Assembly: GCA_020736575.1 (NCBI GenBank)
Contig: JAGPYM010000007.1
Location: 1,302,001 to 1,366,000 of the forward strand
DNA from: Thelonectria olida
Taxonomy: Eukaryota > Ascomycota > Sordariomycetes > Hypocreales > Nectriaceae
Length of the DNA: 64,000 nucleotides
Direction of reading: 5' to 3'
The position numbers were made by a program, and so were the translations under genes. Under the pieces are notes generated by a model. The model did no database searches, had not been told where the DNA came from, and was given only the letters and a program-made list of their open reading frames with translations. Within the stretch, counting starts at the first letter, position 1, and every line of letters begins with the position of its first letter. Below are positions 30,441 to 41,158 of this stretch, one piece after another.

Positions 30441-32672
30441 ATGTCGGGCTGTCTGGAGTGTCTTGGGTTGCGCCCGTCTCCAGAAGACGACCCCGAGCGC
30501 CAGCCGCTGCTCCCGCGATACAACGATGAAACCGCCCTGCAGACGCGCCTGCATGAGAAGCTTCACACATATCAGATGCTAAGGGCTTTGTCCAAGGGAG
30601 ACATGCCCACAAACAAGCAAACCACCACCCACTTGCGCACTCTCCTCTCCGCCGATGTCCTAAATCCACGTCAAGAGAATCTGAGCCCATCGGGACGAGC
30701 CCTGGTCCGCACAATTAGGCTCTGGTTGACCCAGTTCATCGAACTGCTGCAGCACAAGAACTCTGAGGACCAAATCCAAGACTTCATTTGGTACTTGACC
30801 AAAGCACGAGTAGATGTGGATGTGGCCGACATACAGGCCAGGGCATCAAGGGCCAAGGTCAAAGCAGACGTAACAGCAACCTACAGAAGCCTGCAAACAG
30901 TCGGCTCGCTGCTCCTGAACAACTCAGACTTCCGTGTGTTCCTGTCTGACTTGAGCACCGTTGGAAAGGAAGTCCTCAAAGACACTGCTTTCACTCTCGC
31001 CGATGTGTCCAAGCAGGCCGGCGAGGCCATTGAGCCCGATCAGAAGGACAAGGACGCGCTCAAGGGCGCAAATGGAAGCTCCGAACCCGTGTCTAAACAG
31101 GATCTCAAAGATGAGGTGGCCAAGGTATCTGAGGTCCTAACAGAGGGAGTTGGGGACTTGGTTGATGAAGCCGGCCAGAGTGTCACGGATCATTTGGGAG
31201 AGGAGGAGCGGGAGACACTGGTTAAGCGTCTGAAACAGACGGTTCTCAATCTTCGCCAACATACAGACTATTCCGAGTCTGTTTCGACTATCTCTCGACT
31301 CATCAATCGCTATCTTCTGGCCTACTCACACGCAGCTACGGAGGCAGCCCAAGCTGTCGAGGAGGATGCACATACAAACAAAGACGCCGATCGGGCACTG
31401 CACAATTTCTGGCTGTTCGTCACGTCCCTTGGCAAAAAGGAGCATTGGAAGAGAGTGGAAGAGTCATTCAACAAAGTCGTTGAAGATGGCCAGGCCGACC
31501 CCAACTTTGACGAGCTAGTCCGACAGATTGGCAACTTGGTGCAGGACATGTTGATGGATCCAGACTTCTTTGAGAATGCAGATGAGCGGTTCAAGAAGCT
31601 GCGCGCAAAGTCCAACGATCTCGCGGAAAAGTCGTCTGTTCGAGATGATCTCGATGCACTGCTTGATAGCTTGCATGCGGCCCTTCGCTCAGTGTTGGAG
31701 GACGCAGATATCCACAAGCTAATCAACCATACCATGAGAATCATTGATCTCCTCTCCCCGGCTGGGAAGAACGCCAACAAGGAGCTCATCTCTGATTCTA
31801 TCAACATTTTCCTTCCAATGCTCCTCCAGGCCATCCAGTTCATTCCCATTCCCCGTGTCGAGGTGGTCACACCAGCGATTGATCTCTTGCTCGAGAACCT
31901 CATTCTCGAACCGGGAACCACCATCAACCACACGTCCTTTTTACCCTATAAACTTCGAGTTTCCACATACAATGATATCGAAGTGCGCAAGGGGCGTCGG
32001 GGAACGGCATCCACATTAACATCGCTGGTCAACATCAAGGTCTCGGGCCTTTCCCTTGCAGCCGAGGACCTTGGCTACTGGTTCCGCGTTCACTCGGGCC
32101 TTTTGCGTTTCATCGACAAAGGTCTCGCCGGATTCTACCTGGACGAGCGTGGCATCGACATCTCCCTTGATGTCGAGATTGGCCGTGAAAGCCTAGAGCA
32201 GATTGTCACTCTGCGTGGTGTCGGAGTTCACATCCATCACCTCAACTACCACCTCACCAAGTCCAAGTTTGCTTGTCTGGCCTGGTTCTTCAAGCCCTTC
32301 ATCCGCCCCATTGTCAAGAAGGCGCTCGAAGTCAAGATTGCCACCGCCATCGCCGATGGGCTGCACCACCTCAACCGAGAGCTCCTTTTCGCACGAGAGC
32401 GCCTCCGGGCGGCTCGGATTGCCAACCCTAGCGACCTGTGGACGTTTGTACGCGCAGTGCTCGCGCGGCTGGTGCCGGCCAAGGACCCGGACGTCGAAGC
32501 GCGGGTAGGCGTTCTGCCGGCGGACAAGGGGGTGTTCCGCGGGCGGTACGCGCCGGGCAGCCTGGTCCGACTCTGGGAGATGGAGGCAAGGGAGGCGGAA
32601 CAGAGGGTGTATGAATACGAGAGGGCCGGGTGGAAGAATGATATTTTCGATGTGAGAACAAGGCCGGTGTGA
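30441..32672 (+). CDS. HAM1-like (BPI/SMP-type lipid-binding) protein
   Basis: A single exon encoding 743 residues. The N-terminal half is helical: LLPRYNDETALQTRLHEKLHTYQMLRAL, then IQDFIWYLTKARVDVDV with its many short helices, and repeats of the DFRVFLSDLSTVGKEVLKD kind. The C-terminal half is beta-rich, with VNIKVSGLSLAAEDLGYWFR, GIDISLDVEIGRES and FIRPIVKKALEVKIATAI. This corresponds to the fungal HAM1 N- and C-terminal domain pair. The C-terminal domain is related to the tubular BPI/SMP lipid-transfer fold. No signal peptide is visible, so it probably works in the cytosol at membrane contacts; that location is an inference. Length and single-exon structure are usual for the family. It reads away from the thioesterase-like gene. 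Confidence 0.85.
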   Translation: MSGCLECLGLRPSPEDDPERQPLLPRYNDETALQTRLHEKLHTYQMLRALSKGDMPTNKQTTTHLRTLLSADVLNPRQENLSPSGRALVRTIRLWLTQFIELLQHKNSEDQIQDFIWYLTKARVDVDVADIQARASRAKVKADVTATYRSLQTVGSLLLNNSDFRVFLSDLSTVGKEVLKDTAFTLADVSKQAGEAIEPDQKDKDALKGANGSSEPVSKQDLKDEVAKVSEVLTEGVGDLVDEAGQSVTDHLGEEERETLVKRLKQTVLNLRQHTDYSESVSTISRLINRYLLAYSHAATEAAQAVEEDAHTNKDADRALHNFWLFVTSLGKKEHWKRVEESFNKVVEDGQADPNFDELVRQIGNLVQDMLMDPDFFENADERFKKLRAKSNDLAEKSSVRDDLDALLDSLHAALRSVLEDADIHKLINHTMRIIDLLSPAGKNANKELISDSINIFLPMLLQAIQFIPIPRVEVVTPAIDLLLENLILEPGTTINHTSFLPYKLRVSTYNDIEVRKGRRGTASTLTSLVNIKVSGLSLAAEDLGYWFRVHSGLLRFIDKGLAGFYLDERGIDISLDVEIGRESLEQIVTLRGVGVHIHHLNYHLTKSKFACLAWFFKPFIRPIVKKALEVKIATAIADGLHHLNRELLFARERLRAARIANPSDLWTFVRAVLARLVPAKDPDVEARVGVLPADKGVFRGRYAPGSLVRLWEMEAREAEQRVYEYERAGWKNDIFDVRTRPV

Positions 32673-35600
32673 TGTCTGATGATGGGGGAGACGTGATGAA
32701 GCGGGGTGGCTTCATGCAATGCATGTTTGCTGGTGATGGATCATTGCGGGGGGATTCTTACGGTGAATGAGGACTTTCATTATTACTCTCTTTCAGAAAA
32801 GTAGTTTCATGTCATAATTTCTTAATGGATGCAATGTTCAGAACGTCTCTGGATGAATGTATTCGTGCTCTGTAATTCGTGATGGTGGTACAAAATACTT
32901 GCCTCTACCTGTTGATGCCCAATTTGATCCTCTTGAAAGGGTCGGCCCGCGGTGGAATTAATACCGCGATGGTGTCTCCTCTCCGCAACCTCATTCCTTC
33001 TTATGTACCAAGTATTCCATTCAGTACCAACAAAAAAAAGGGGCGTGTTTTCTTACCGTCATCATCGTCGTCATCTTCTCTGACCGAGTCGGTATGTAAC
33101 TCACCAGGTCTGTGTTTCCATGACCGAATGTGAACCCCCCACCCCCAGCTTTTTTCTGCCTTTTTTTCAGTCTTCTCCTGTTGCGTGTCGGGCATTGTTG
33201 ATGACCAAGGCCCGGAACGTCGCTGGTCTCACGCGGGGATCCGCTCACCGAGAGAAACAAGCGAATCGAGCGTCGGGCAAAGGTCAAATATTCGCAGTGC
33301 TCAGCAAGGGGGGGCCTCCCGGTTTGCATGTGGGGAAGAAGTTGGTCTGTTCTCATGAATGGTGTGCCGTGGTGTGTGCGATCCTGGTCCGAGAGATGGC
33401 TTGTGCGTGCCTGTCACGATGGAGACTTTCGTTGGAGAAGCAGAGGCGAAGAGGGTGGCAGCCTGGCGTGACGACCTGAAGAGTGCTGAATCGGCAAACC
33501 GAGCCCACTCCCACACCAATGCCTGTGATGTTCAATGCTGCTGTTGTGCGGAGCACCCCTCAAGACTGGGAGAGTTAGCACTGAGAGAGAGACAGAGAGA
33601 GCCCATTGTGAAGTCCCCCTGAATTGCCACACTCAAGACAACGAAGCAGGTACGGAGCAAAAAGGCCACGGAGGCGTCTTCATCGATCCTTTCCCGATTT
33701 AGGCGGCCGGACCATCGTCGATTCTGAACTCACACGCCCCCCGACGAGGCGACGCGAGTGCTTGGAGGGGAGGGCACAAGGCAGGAGGTAAAGAGGAGGG
33801 TAATAAAAAGCAAGCCGCAAAGTGTCGTACCATGGGGGAGGAAACAACGGCTAAGCTGGAAAGGGACGGAGGGGGCTTCTCAGCTGGAGGGCTGGGCTGG
33901 ACTGGCTCAGGGATATTCGAGGGGTGTCGGGAAAAAAGAGGGGAGAGTCACGAGACGGAGGGAAATAAATTGAGGATGCGACATGTGGCACAAAGTCGGC
34001 GTGCATGGGAGGAGGGGATTATGTCGGTCGAGTGAGTTCCAGTGCATGTATGTATGCAACATGGAGTAAATTGCCTCTTATTCCTACTCTTAATAAATTG
34101 TCTTCCCAGTAGTGGAGTGTGCCCGTATGGAGTCGTATCCTCATCTCTCCTCTGCCTCCCGCCTGTCCGTCTCTCTCGTCCCGCACCGCAAGTCTCCATC
34201 GTGATCCATCCAACATCATGGATTCCCTCGTTATTCCCCATTGTTCAAAACACACTGACCCCTCGACTCCATTCGACTTCCGTCCAATAACAAATGCACC
34301 GTTTAAAACCCATCATTCCTCAGTCCCGTCCAGCCAATAACATCCCCCCTGTTTAAATCCAAGAGGACGCCTGACCAACGCCCGGCCTATGAGGCGCTGC
34401 GCGAAGCAAACGCCCCCGAATGGCCTACCTCCTGGCTCCATCGAGTCCATGCTTACCCCGGACATTTCTCATCAATCATCATCGAGCCCTGCAGCCCCCC
34501 TCGTCCTGCTTCTCCTCTCGCCATTGCAGCTATTCCCCTCTCGTCCTTTGCAGGAGTCTTTTTGCGTCTTTATGTTTCTCTCTCACTCGTCGCTCTCTCT
34601 GTCTTCTTGTCTTGCTCCGGACTCTCGGGCGCGCAGTCAGCCAGCTCAGCTCAACCCCCTGTATCCTGGCACCCTCCTCTGGTCCTCTGGCTTACCAATG
34701 ACCCTGCGGCCTGCATCGAATTGCTCAACATCTTCCTCTTCAAGCCAAGCCAAGCCACACAACCTCCAAAGCGGCCCTTGTGTTGCGTTGTTGATCATGG
34801 AGTGCATGGCTAGCACCACCAACTAAAGGCTTACCTCCCTCCCAACCCTGTCCTTCACTCCCCTTTACCCCATCATCTTCACATTGATTCATCTCTCCTC
34901 GTCGGTCTGCCGATCTACGTAGTAGACTATCTACCTACAGTACCTACCCACTGTCCGTGTGTCCCAAGTCCCAAGTAACTCCCTCCCTCACTCAGACCTC
35001 GCCATCCTCTCGTCCATACACTTGCTCCCATTACAAAGACACACCCCCGAGACCGACCCATCCAACCTCAATTCCCAGAAAAGCAAACCGACCCAATCTC
35101 CACCTTCCTCCTCCCTCCCTCCCGGCCCCGGATTTCCCATCGAGTTGGTTCGGCGTGATCCTTTCGAGCCACACCATCTCTCTCGGGTCTTGACCCCCCT
35201 TCCGTTCCACGACAACCTCCTCTCCTCATCCTCTGGTTTCTTTTTCAACTCTTCTTATTTGTTCTTCCCCAGACGCACACTGCTCAAAAGGACCTCGACG
35301 TCCCGCACTCTCTCTCGCCTATCGCTTCTTTTAGCCGACGACTCGTTCTTCGACGACGTAAAGAGTCCCCACTCTGCTTCTCCAGGATCACGCCAGGGCT
35401 CTCATCGTCGTCTGCATCCTTATTCAGCCGGCAACGTCTTCTCAGCTCGAAACGCGTGAAACGGCTGCCGAGAGTCGTTCTCCAAGTCATCGTGCTCCTT
35501 GCCTTGAACTCGATTGAGGGAGCCCGACTCTGCCGTGGCCTCGCAGACTGTGCAACGGGCTCGCGAAAATACTTCCAGAATCATCAGAGCATGGTCTGAC

Positions 35601-35878
35601 CAGGTTCCCCCTCGACTAGCATCCCTTCCCCCCACGACAAATCGTTTGCGTAACTGCTCTTCAATCCCCGCGTTGCCATTGGGCTGCTCCCTCTTGAACC
35701 GTTTCCTCGTTTAAACCAGGGTCCTGCGTCCCGCTTTCCCTTCTCTCAACCTCAGTCCAGTCCGCCGTCCTGGATCCTCAACCATTCTCATCATCAGCGT
35801 CTTGGCCAAGCGGATGGAACAGGTCGAGAGGCTTTGACGCACTCCCCCCTCCCTTCAGACGAAGCGGGCGCTATCGTG
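32673..35878. other. Long intergenic region ending in a pyrimidine-rich leader
   Basis: 3.2 kb. From about 34100 to 35878 the plus strand becomes strikingly C/T-rich (many CCTCC, TCTCT and CCCC runs), as in fungal promoters and long 5' UTRs. It contains several ATG-initiated short ORFs that may act as upstream ORFs for the gene at 35879. ORFs of up to 166 codons here are Ser/Pro/Leu-rich by composition and show no domain, so I do not call them genes. Confidence 0.5.
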
Positions 35879-37153
35879 ATGGAGGTAGAGGCCAGCGGGC
35901 AAAACTCCATCAACCTGCTCGAGTCATGGAGACACCACGTATCTCTGGGCTGCCATGATGATTGCGCCGTGCCGGCTGCCTTGGGCTTGGCTATCGGAGG
36001 CGGCGACTTGAAACAAGTGCCCAGATGTCCAGCTTCAGATCCCCTGTTGGAGGAATTGCTAAAGGACGTGTCGTGCAAAGTTGCGAGAGATGCATCTGAT
36101 CCGACCAAGAAATCAACGCCACCGAAGCAGTGTCTACTGCAAATCCTCAAGAAGCAACTATCACACCGAACCACGTGTTCTTCATCAAAATTCACATTTA
36201 CCATCTCAGACAGCAAATCACACCCGATATCCATGCAGGCCAAGGCCGGTTTGTCATTATGTCGTGGCATCAAGCGTCGCCGCTGTCTTCTGGATGTCGA
36301 TGGCTTCAACACGGCTGGGCTGAGCTCCAAGAAACGACGGCTTCGATTCGAGCTCATCACCAGCCGCCTCTCACAGCCGTATTCTCAGCCAGCGACGCAT
36401 ATTCTTAACCGCGAGGGACAGGAATCAGGCGACAAGCGGTTCTTGAAGATGGCTACGACGTTGGATTCGGCAAGACGGGCCACTCACTTACACGCCACGT
36501 CATTCTTGCGATATTCCACCATGAATTGTCTGAAAAAGCGACTCAACTTGGCCCACCCGGGGGCAGTGGCTAGAAGGGATGACCAGGAGGCTGTGGCTGT
36601 TGTAACAAAGGCCAACAAGGCAGCATGGAGAATGCAGAGTCTACAAGCAAGCTCTGAGGGGAAATCATTACGGCTGTCTCCATCACCAAACGGTGGAATG
36701 GGCATCATGCCTACAACGCCATCATTACCGCCCCAGATCGCTCCCACAAGACACAACTACCAGTTTGTGAAACCCCAACCTCACGCCTGCCGCCTCTCGA
36801 GTCCAGCCGCCCTCCCGCGCCCGGCCACCGACCTCGCTGCCAGCAAGAAACGCACCTCACCACGGATCCACCCAGTGCAATCTCCCGAGCTCCGGCCCTC
36901 GAGCCCCTTGCAGCAACTCGACGACCTGGAGGAGGACAGCTTCGCATTCTTGCACCCACCGGTGGACGACGAATACGACTGGGACGATTCGGGTGGCGGT
37001 ATCGGCGATGACGACCAGGAGGACAGTGTATATTCTGACTTTAGCGTTGTGTTTGGGCAAGATTCCCCCGCGACTGCCGACGAGGCCAGCGATGAACGGA
37101 GCTACGAGGAGTACTTGGATGAGTTAGACGGCATTTGCTGGGTTTCGAGGTGA
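35879..37153 (+). CDS. Conserved fungal protein of unknown function, probably nuclear
   Basis: A single exon; from the first true ATG at 35879 it gives 424 residues (an in-frame TTG lies upstream at 35834). I recognise the conserved core, KKRRLRFELITSRLSQPYSQ followed by PATHILNREG, found in uncharacterised filamentous-fungal proteins. Two basic clusters (IKRRRCLL, SKKRRLRF) look like nuclear localisation signals. The middle is Ser/Pro-rich and disordered. The C-terminal part is very acidic with aromatic residues (DDEYDWDDSGGG, then SYEEYLDELDGICW), resembling a transactivation-type tail. Function is unknown; a chromatin or transcription role is inferred only from composition. The upstream leader is long and pyrimidine-rich. 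Confidence 0.75.
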   Translation: MEVEASGQNSINLLESWRHHVSLGCHDDCAVPAALGLAIGGGDLKQVPRCPASDPLLEELLKDVSCKVARDASDPTKKSTPPKQCLLQILKKQLSHRTTCSSSKFTFTISDSKSHPISMQAKAGLSLCRGIKRRRCLLDVDGFNTAGLSSKKRRLRFELITSRLSQPYSQPATHILNREGQESGDKRFLKMATTLDSARRATHLHATSFLRYSTMNCLKKRLNLAHPGAVARRDDQEAVAVVTKANKAAWRMQSLQASSEGKSLRLSPSPNGGMGIMPTTPSLPPQIAPTRHNYQFVKPQPHACRLSSPAALPRPATDLAASKKRTSPRIHPVQSPELRPSSPLQQLDDLEEDSFAFLHPPVDDEYDWDDSGGGIGDDDQEDSVYSDFSVVFGQDSPATADEASDERSYEEYLDELDGICWVSR

Positions 37154-37449
37154 CAGGCAGGCCAGGCCATGAAACGGAGTACGAGAAACAAACTGGGCCG
37201 AGCATTTTTACAGGCGCCCTAGGAATGGTTGGGTATGCGGTTATTTTATTTTATTTTGGGGAGGTTTTTTTGTAAAAAGCTTTAAGCATATTCTTCTACT
37301 GGTTTGGTTATGTGGTTTTGGTTTACATGAGATATTATACTGTAGTTCTGGGACATAGGGACCACAGATATGCCAATAGCAAAAGGTCCGTAACAGGTCA
37401 TGTTCCGAATATTTACAATATTAATTAATGGTCTATGGCTACCATGCTG

Positions 37450-38057
37450 TTACTCCTCACGAATTTTACTTGCCCTGTCTTTTGCGATGTCGGTCATGGC
37501 CTGTTGGCGGTTAGCATCTGCTGTGCGAATAGGTATGCCCAGCTTGAAGCGGTAGCACATGTTCATACCTGTATCGCCGCATCAATCTCCCGAGCATAAT
37601 CCCCCCTCGCAATCCTCGCCTTCATATCGTCCATAATCTCCGGCCTCCCCCGTCCATTCACAAACACGACATACCTCAGGCCCGGGAACGTCTGCTCATA
37701 CTCCTCGTTCAACTTGGCGAGCTCCTCGCCCTCGCCCTGGAGATTGGCCTGCTCGGCGGCCGACTGGGCGGACTCAACCTTTTTAGCGCCGAGCCGAGGA
37801 TGTGAGCCCAGGATGGACAGCAAGACGGGATCCCAACCCGTGGCCTCGTCGTCGGAGGCGGTGCTGGCGGCGGCGATGTAGAGGAGGCGGATCTGGCAGG
37901 CGTCGATGAGTTCCTCGTACGTCTTGTACTCTGCGGTACGGACGACGGGGAGGAGGGAGTCGTGGATGGCGGGGCTGGGCTCAAAGAGCAGGTCGAGGAC
38001 CTTTGCTTGGTAGGGGTCCGTGAGGCTGTGGAGGACGTCGATGTTTGGGAGATTCAT
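37450..38057 (-). CDS. OHCU decarboxylase (uric acid degradation)
   Basis: Two exons, complement of 37450..37500 and 37569..38057, with a 68-nt intron, give 179 residues. The protein should convert 2-oxo-4-hydroxy-4-carboxy-5-ureidoimidazoline to S-allantoin after urate oxidase and HIU hydrolase. Visible motifs are LFEPSPAIHDSLLPVVR, the YEELIDACQIRLLYI helix, the catalytic-region HPRLGAKKVES with its His, and EYEQTFPGLRYVVFVNGRGR. The second exon supplies AMTDIAKDRASKIREE, which completes the usual C-terminal helix; without it the protein would end abruptly at AAIQ. Other purine-catabolism genes are not seen in the window. The family acts in cytosol or peroxisome; no clear PTS1 is present here. 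Confidence 0.9.
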
Positions 38058-38604
38058 GGTTGTTTGCAGCGGATTTGACGGGATTTGGAGTAGATACGAT
38101 GAGCAGACAGAGAGGGTTACGACAGATGAGGTCTTTTACTGAGGCTGGACCGCGGAGTGGCAACAGGATTTGAGGTATCACAAGAGTTGACCACTGGAAT
38201 CTAGTTATTTGCTATCTGTATCACTGCATCGTCGTGTCGCCGACGGCCGGACTGCGGAGATGTGCGAAACACTCGTCAACGTCTCACCGCGGTGCTCCCC
38301 GCCCCGAACTGAGGCCTTCTGTGGAACACACCAAGATTAGGTTGGTTCCATCACGAATCCCAACTTGCCAACGTTGGCCTTCAAACGCTTGGGCCGCAGC
38401 GATAATGCAAGGCGATAAGGCCCATCATTATCTAATCTCCTCGTGACCCGGAGCTGCGAACGTGTTTTGGTTGGTCAGTGCAGGGCAAAATCAATCTCAA
38501 CTCCATCGCCGGTCGCAAACAGAGCTTCAAGGACTAAGAGAAGAACGAATTCTGTCGCGACGAACAGGAATTGAGCGTTTGTTGAGCTTTGATTCACGGT
38601 CGCC
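38058..38604. promoter_or_regulatory. Divergent intergenic region, OHCU decarboxylase / prp19
   Basis: 547 bp between two outward-facing starts, expected to carry both promoters. No strong element was picked out. Confidence 0.4.
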
Positions 38605-40205
38605 ATGCTTTGTGGAAGTCAGTTTTGCCCTTGTTCATCAACGAAATCGCGGCCTAGTGCTGACTTTGAGCTACAGTTTCTGGGGAGGCTCCCCAAGAGC
38701 CCGTCGTGTCCAAGAAGTCGGGTATGTACATGTCCGAGTTCTCGATACCCGCCGTGTTTTATTAACCTTTGGCTTAGGTGTTGTTTACGAGAAGCGACTT
38801 ATCGAGCAGTACATCAACGAGCATGCTACCGAGCCCAGCTCCGGCGAAGCCCTCACCACCGACGACCTCCTTCCCATCCACTCGTCGCGCATTGTCCGAC
38901 CGCGTCCTCCCACCCTGACCTCCATCCCCGCCCTACTCGCGACCTTCCAGAACGAATGGGATGCCCTGGCATTAGAGACGTATAACCTGAAGGAACAGCT
39001 CGCGCGCACACGAGAGGAGCTCGCGACGGCCCTGTACCAGCACGATGCCGCAGTGAGAGTCATCGCGAGGCTGATGAGGGAGCGCGATGAGGCTAGAGAT
39101 GCTTTGAGCAAAGTTACGGTGTCGGGAGCTCCCAGTGGAGGGGACCAGATGGTTGTGGATACTGTGCAACAGCTTCCCGACGAGCTTGCTGAACGCGTGG
39201 ACGAGACTCATAAGACGTGCGTGGTTACCTTGTTTGATGCTGTTATTATGGAAGGCTAACATGTGATATAGGCTGTCTAAGGGTCGCAAGAAGAGACCCG
39301 TCCCCGAAGGATGGGTCAGCGCCGAGGAGGTGTCTTCGTTCGCTGTCGGCGCGACGAATGCCCTCCCCGTTCCCCAAGCCAGTTCTCTTGACATCGAAGG
39401 CGATTACGCGGCCATCGGTGGTCTAAGTGGCGAGGCTGCCGTCTACTCGGTGAGCGCAGACAAGGTGGAGCGACAGGTCCCCGTCAACGAGCCCGTGACG
39501 GACACAGTCTGGACTGGATCCAAGGTTGTCTTCGCAACCAGCCAGGGCTCCGTCAAGATCTTTGAGAGCGGCAGCGAGGTGGCATCTTTGAGCGAGCACT
39601 CGGGCGCGGCCACGGCCTTGAGCGTGCACCCCGGCGGTGAGCTCGTGGCTTCCGTTGGCAGCGACAAGGGCATTGTCTTTTACGACCTGGCTTCTCTGAA
39701 GCTTGTTAGCCGTGCTTACACGGATGCTGCTCTGACCTCATGCGCTTTCCACCCCGACGGCCACTTGTTTGCTGCGGGTACTGTCTCTGGTGACATCAAG
39801 CTCTTCATGACCAAGACTCTGGAGCAGGCTGCCGTCTTTAAGCTGGGTGCACCCGTGCAGGCCCTCGCCTTCTCGGAGAACGGCTACTGGTTCGCAGCCA
39901 CAGCCAAGGGCCAGTCCATGGTCACCATCTTCGACCTGCGCAAGGAGGGCGACGCGGCCATTGCCAAGGTCCTCGAGACCGGCGGCCCGGTCCGAGCCCT
40001 ATCGTGGGATTACAGCAGCCAGTTCCTCGCCACGGGTGGTCCTTCGGGCGTGACGGTGCATCAGTACACCAAGTCGAGCAAGAAATGGGACGAGCCCTTG
40101 AGGAACGCCACGTCGGCGGTTGCGGTGCAGTGGGGAGCGTCTGGAAAGTCGCTGGTGACTGTGAATGAGGAGGGAGTCGTGAGCGTGCTCGCCGCCAAGG
40201 AATAG
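38605..40205 (+). CDS. prp19: Prp19, U-box E3 ligase of the spliceosomal NineTeen complex
   Basis: Four exons (38605..38617, 38677..38721, 38778..39216, 39272..40205) give 476 residues. The first coding exon is only 13 nt and the second 45 nt; together they read MLCGISGEAPQEPVVSKKSG, the conserved Prp19 U-box start, which continues VVYEKRLIEQYI. Next come the linker with LPIHSSRIVRPRPPTLTSIP, the tetramerising coiled coil (WDALALETYNLKEQLARTRE, then LYQHDAAVRVIARL), a basic segment KGRKKRPVPEGW, and a C-terminal WD40 propeller (for example LAFSENGYWFAATAKG). Prp19 ubiquitinates splicing factors, stabilises the catalytic spliceosome and also acts in DNA damage signalling; it is nuclear. Length matches fungal orthologues. 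The gene is transcribed away from OHCU decarboxylase. Confidence 0.96.
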
Positions 40206-41158
40206 ACAGACGTGTATTGGTGCTACGGGTTTTGCTTTTCACATGGATGAGGTCTACTGTTGAGAAACGGGGGTTAATAACTGTACAATTAAAGGCCTAG
40301 GAGAAGACTGGTTGATCGATGGGCTTGGGCAAAGACAAGGACGGCTTTTTATTTCACATAAAATGAGAACTCTTTTACGGTTGCATAATGTCATCACTGA
40401 TCTCGATGCCTTCTTTCGTACGTGTTCTGTATTAACTCCCTCGACTGTGAGCAGAGATATCCGGGTCATCACCAAAAGCTCAGCTTCGAGCTGGACTGCC
40501 TCCAAGGAAGTTCGATCCAATCCAAATGGAAGGATCGACCCCTGCAATTTGGCGGCATGTTTAGCGGGGCAAATCACTAAAAACACACAGTTCACAGACC
40601 CTGGCAGTTAGCTGGAGCCTTACAACATGCAGCAGGAGCAACCTAAACCACCCTGGGAAACGCCCAAGTCGAAGGGCAGGCGCAAACGCACGTCGATTGG
40701 CAGGTGGCAAGCAGACCACCAAACGACATCGGCATCTATCCCGCATTTCCAATCTTTCCATCTTCACTTCCATTTCTAGACGGCAACTTTTTCCTCCTTC
40801 CGCATTCTCACTCAACAAACAGCGAGTGTGTCGTTGACGACTTCTTGCCTTTCAAGCGATCGACCAAGCCGACTCACATCCTTCGTTCACGACCGACATC
40901 GTCATCTCGTCATCACAGTCTAGGGCCTCGTTTGCCGAGCCTCGCCGTATCTCATCCCGCCCCAACAGCTCCACGCTGCCTTTAGCCGGATCCACGGGAC
41001 CTGTACACCATCGTGAATCCTCATCGCCGCCTGGCTGCCTCCTGACAGCCGGCGCGCACCTGCGAACATAAAAAATAATTCGAGCCCTCCACCTTCGACC
41101 CTTCACCAAACGCCGTCACGTCTCCCCGCAGAACCATACACACACTTCTTTGCCCAGC
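40206..41158. promoter_or_regulatory. Upstream region of the RING/SIM gene
   Basis: 953 bp between tandem genes. The second half (about 40740-41158) is C/T-rich on the plus strand, in the manner of a fungal 5' leader. No other gene is supported. Confidence 0.4.

Noticed and set aside
34389..35459. 145- and 166-codon ORFs in the C/T-rich leader
   Set aside because: Their Ser/Pro/Leu content follows directly from pyrimidine-rich DNA; there are no domains.
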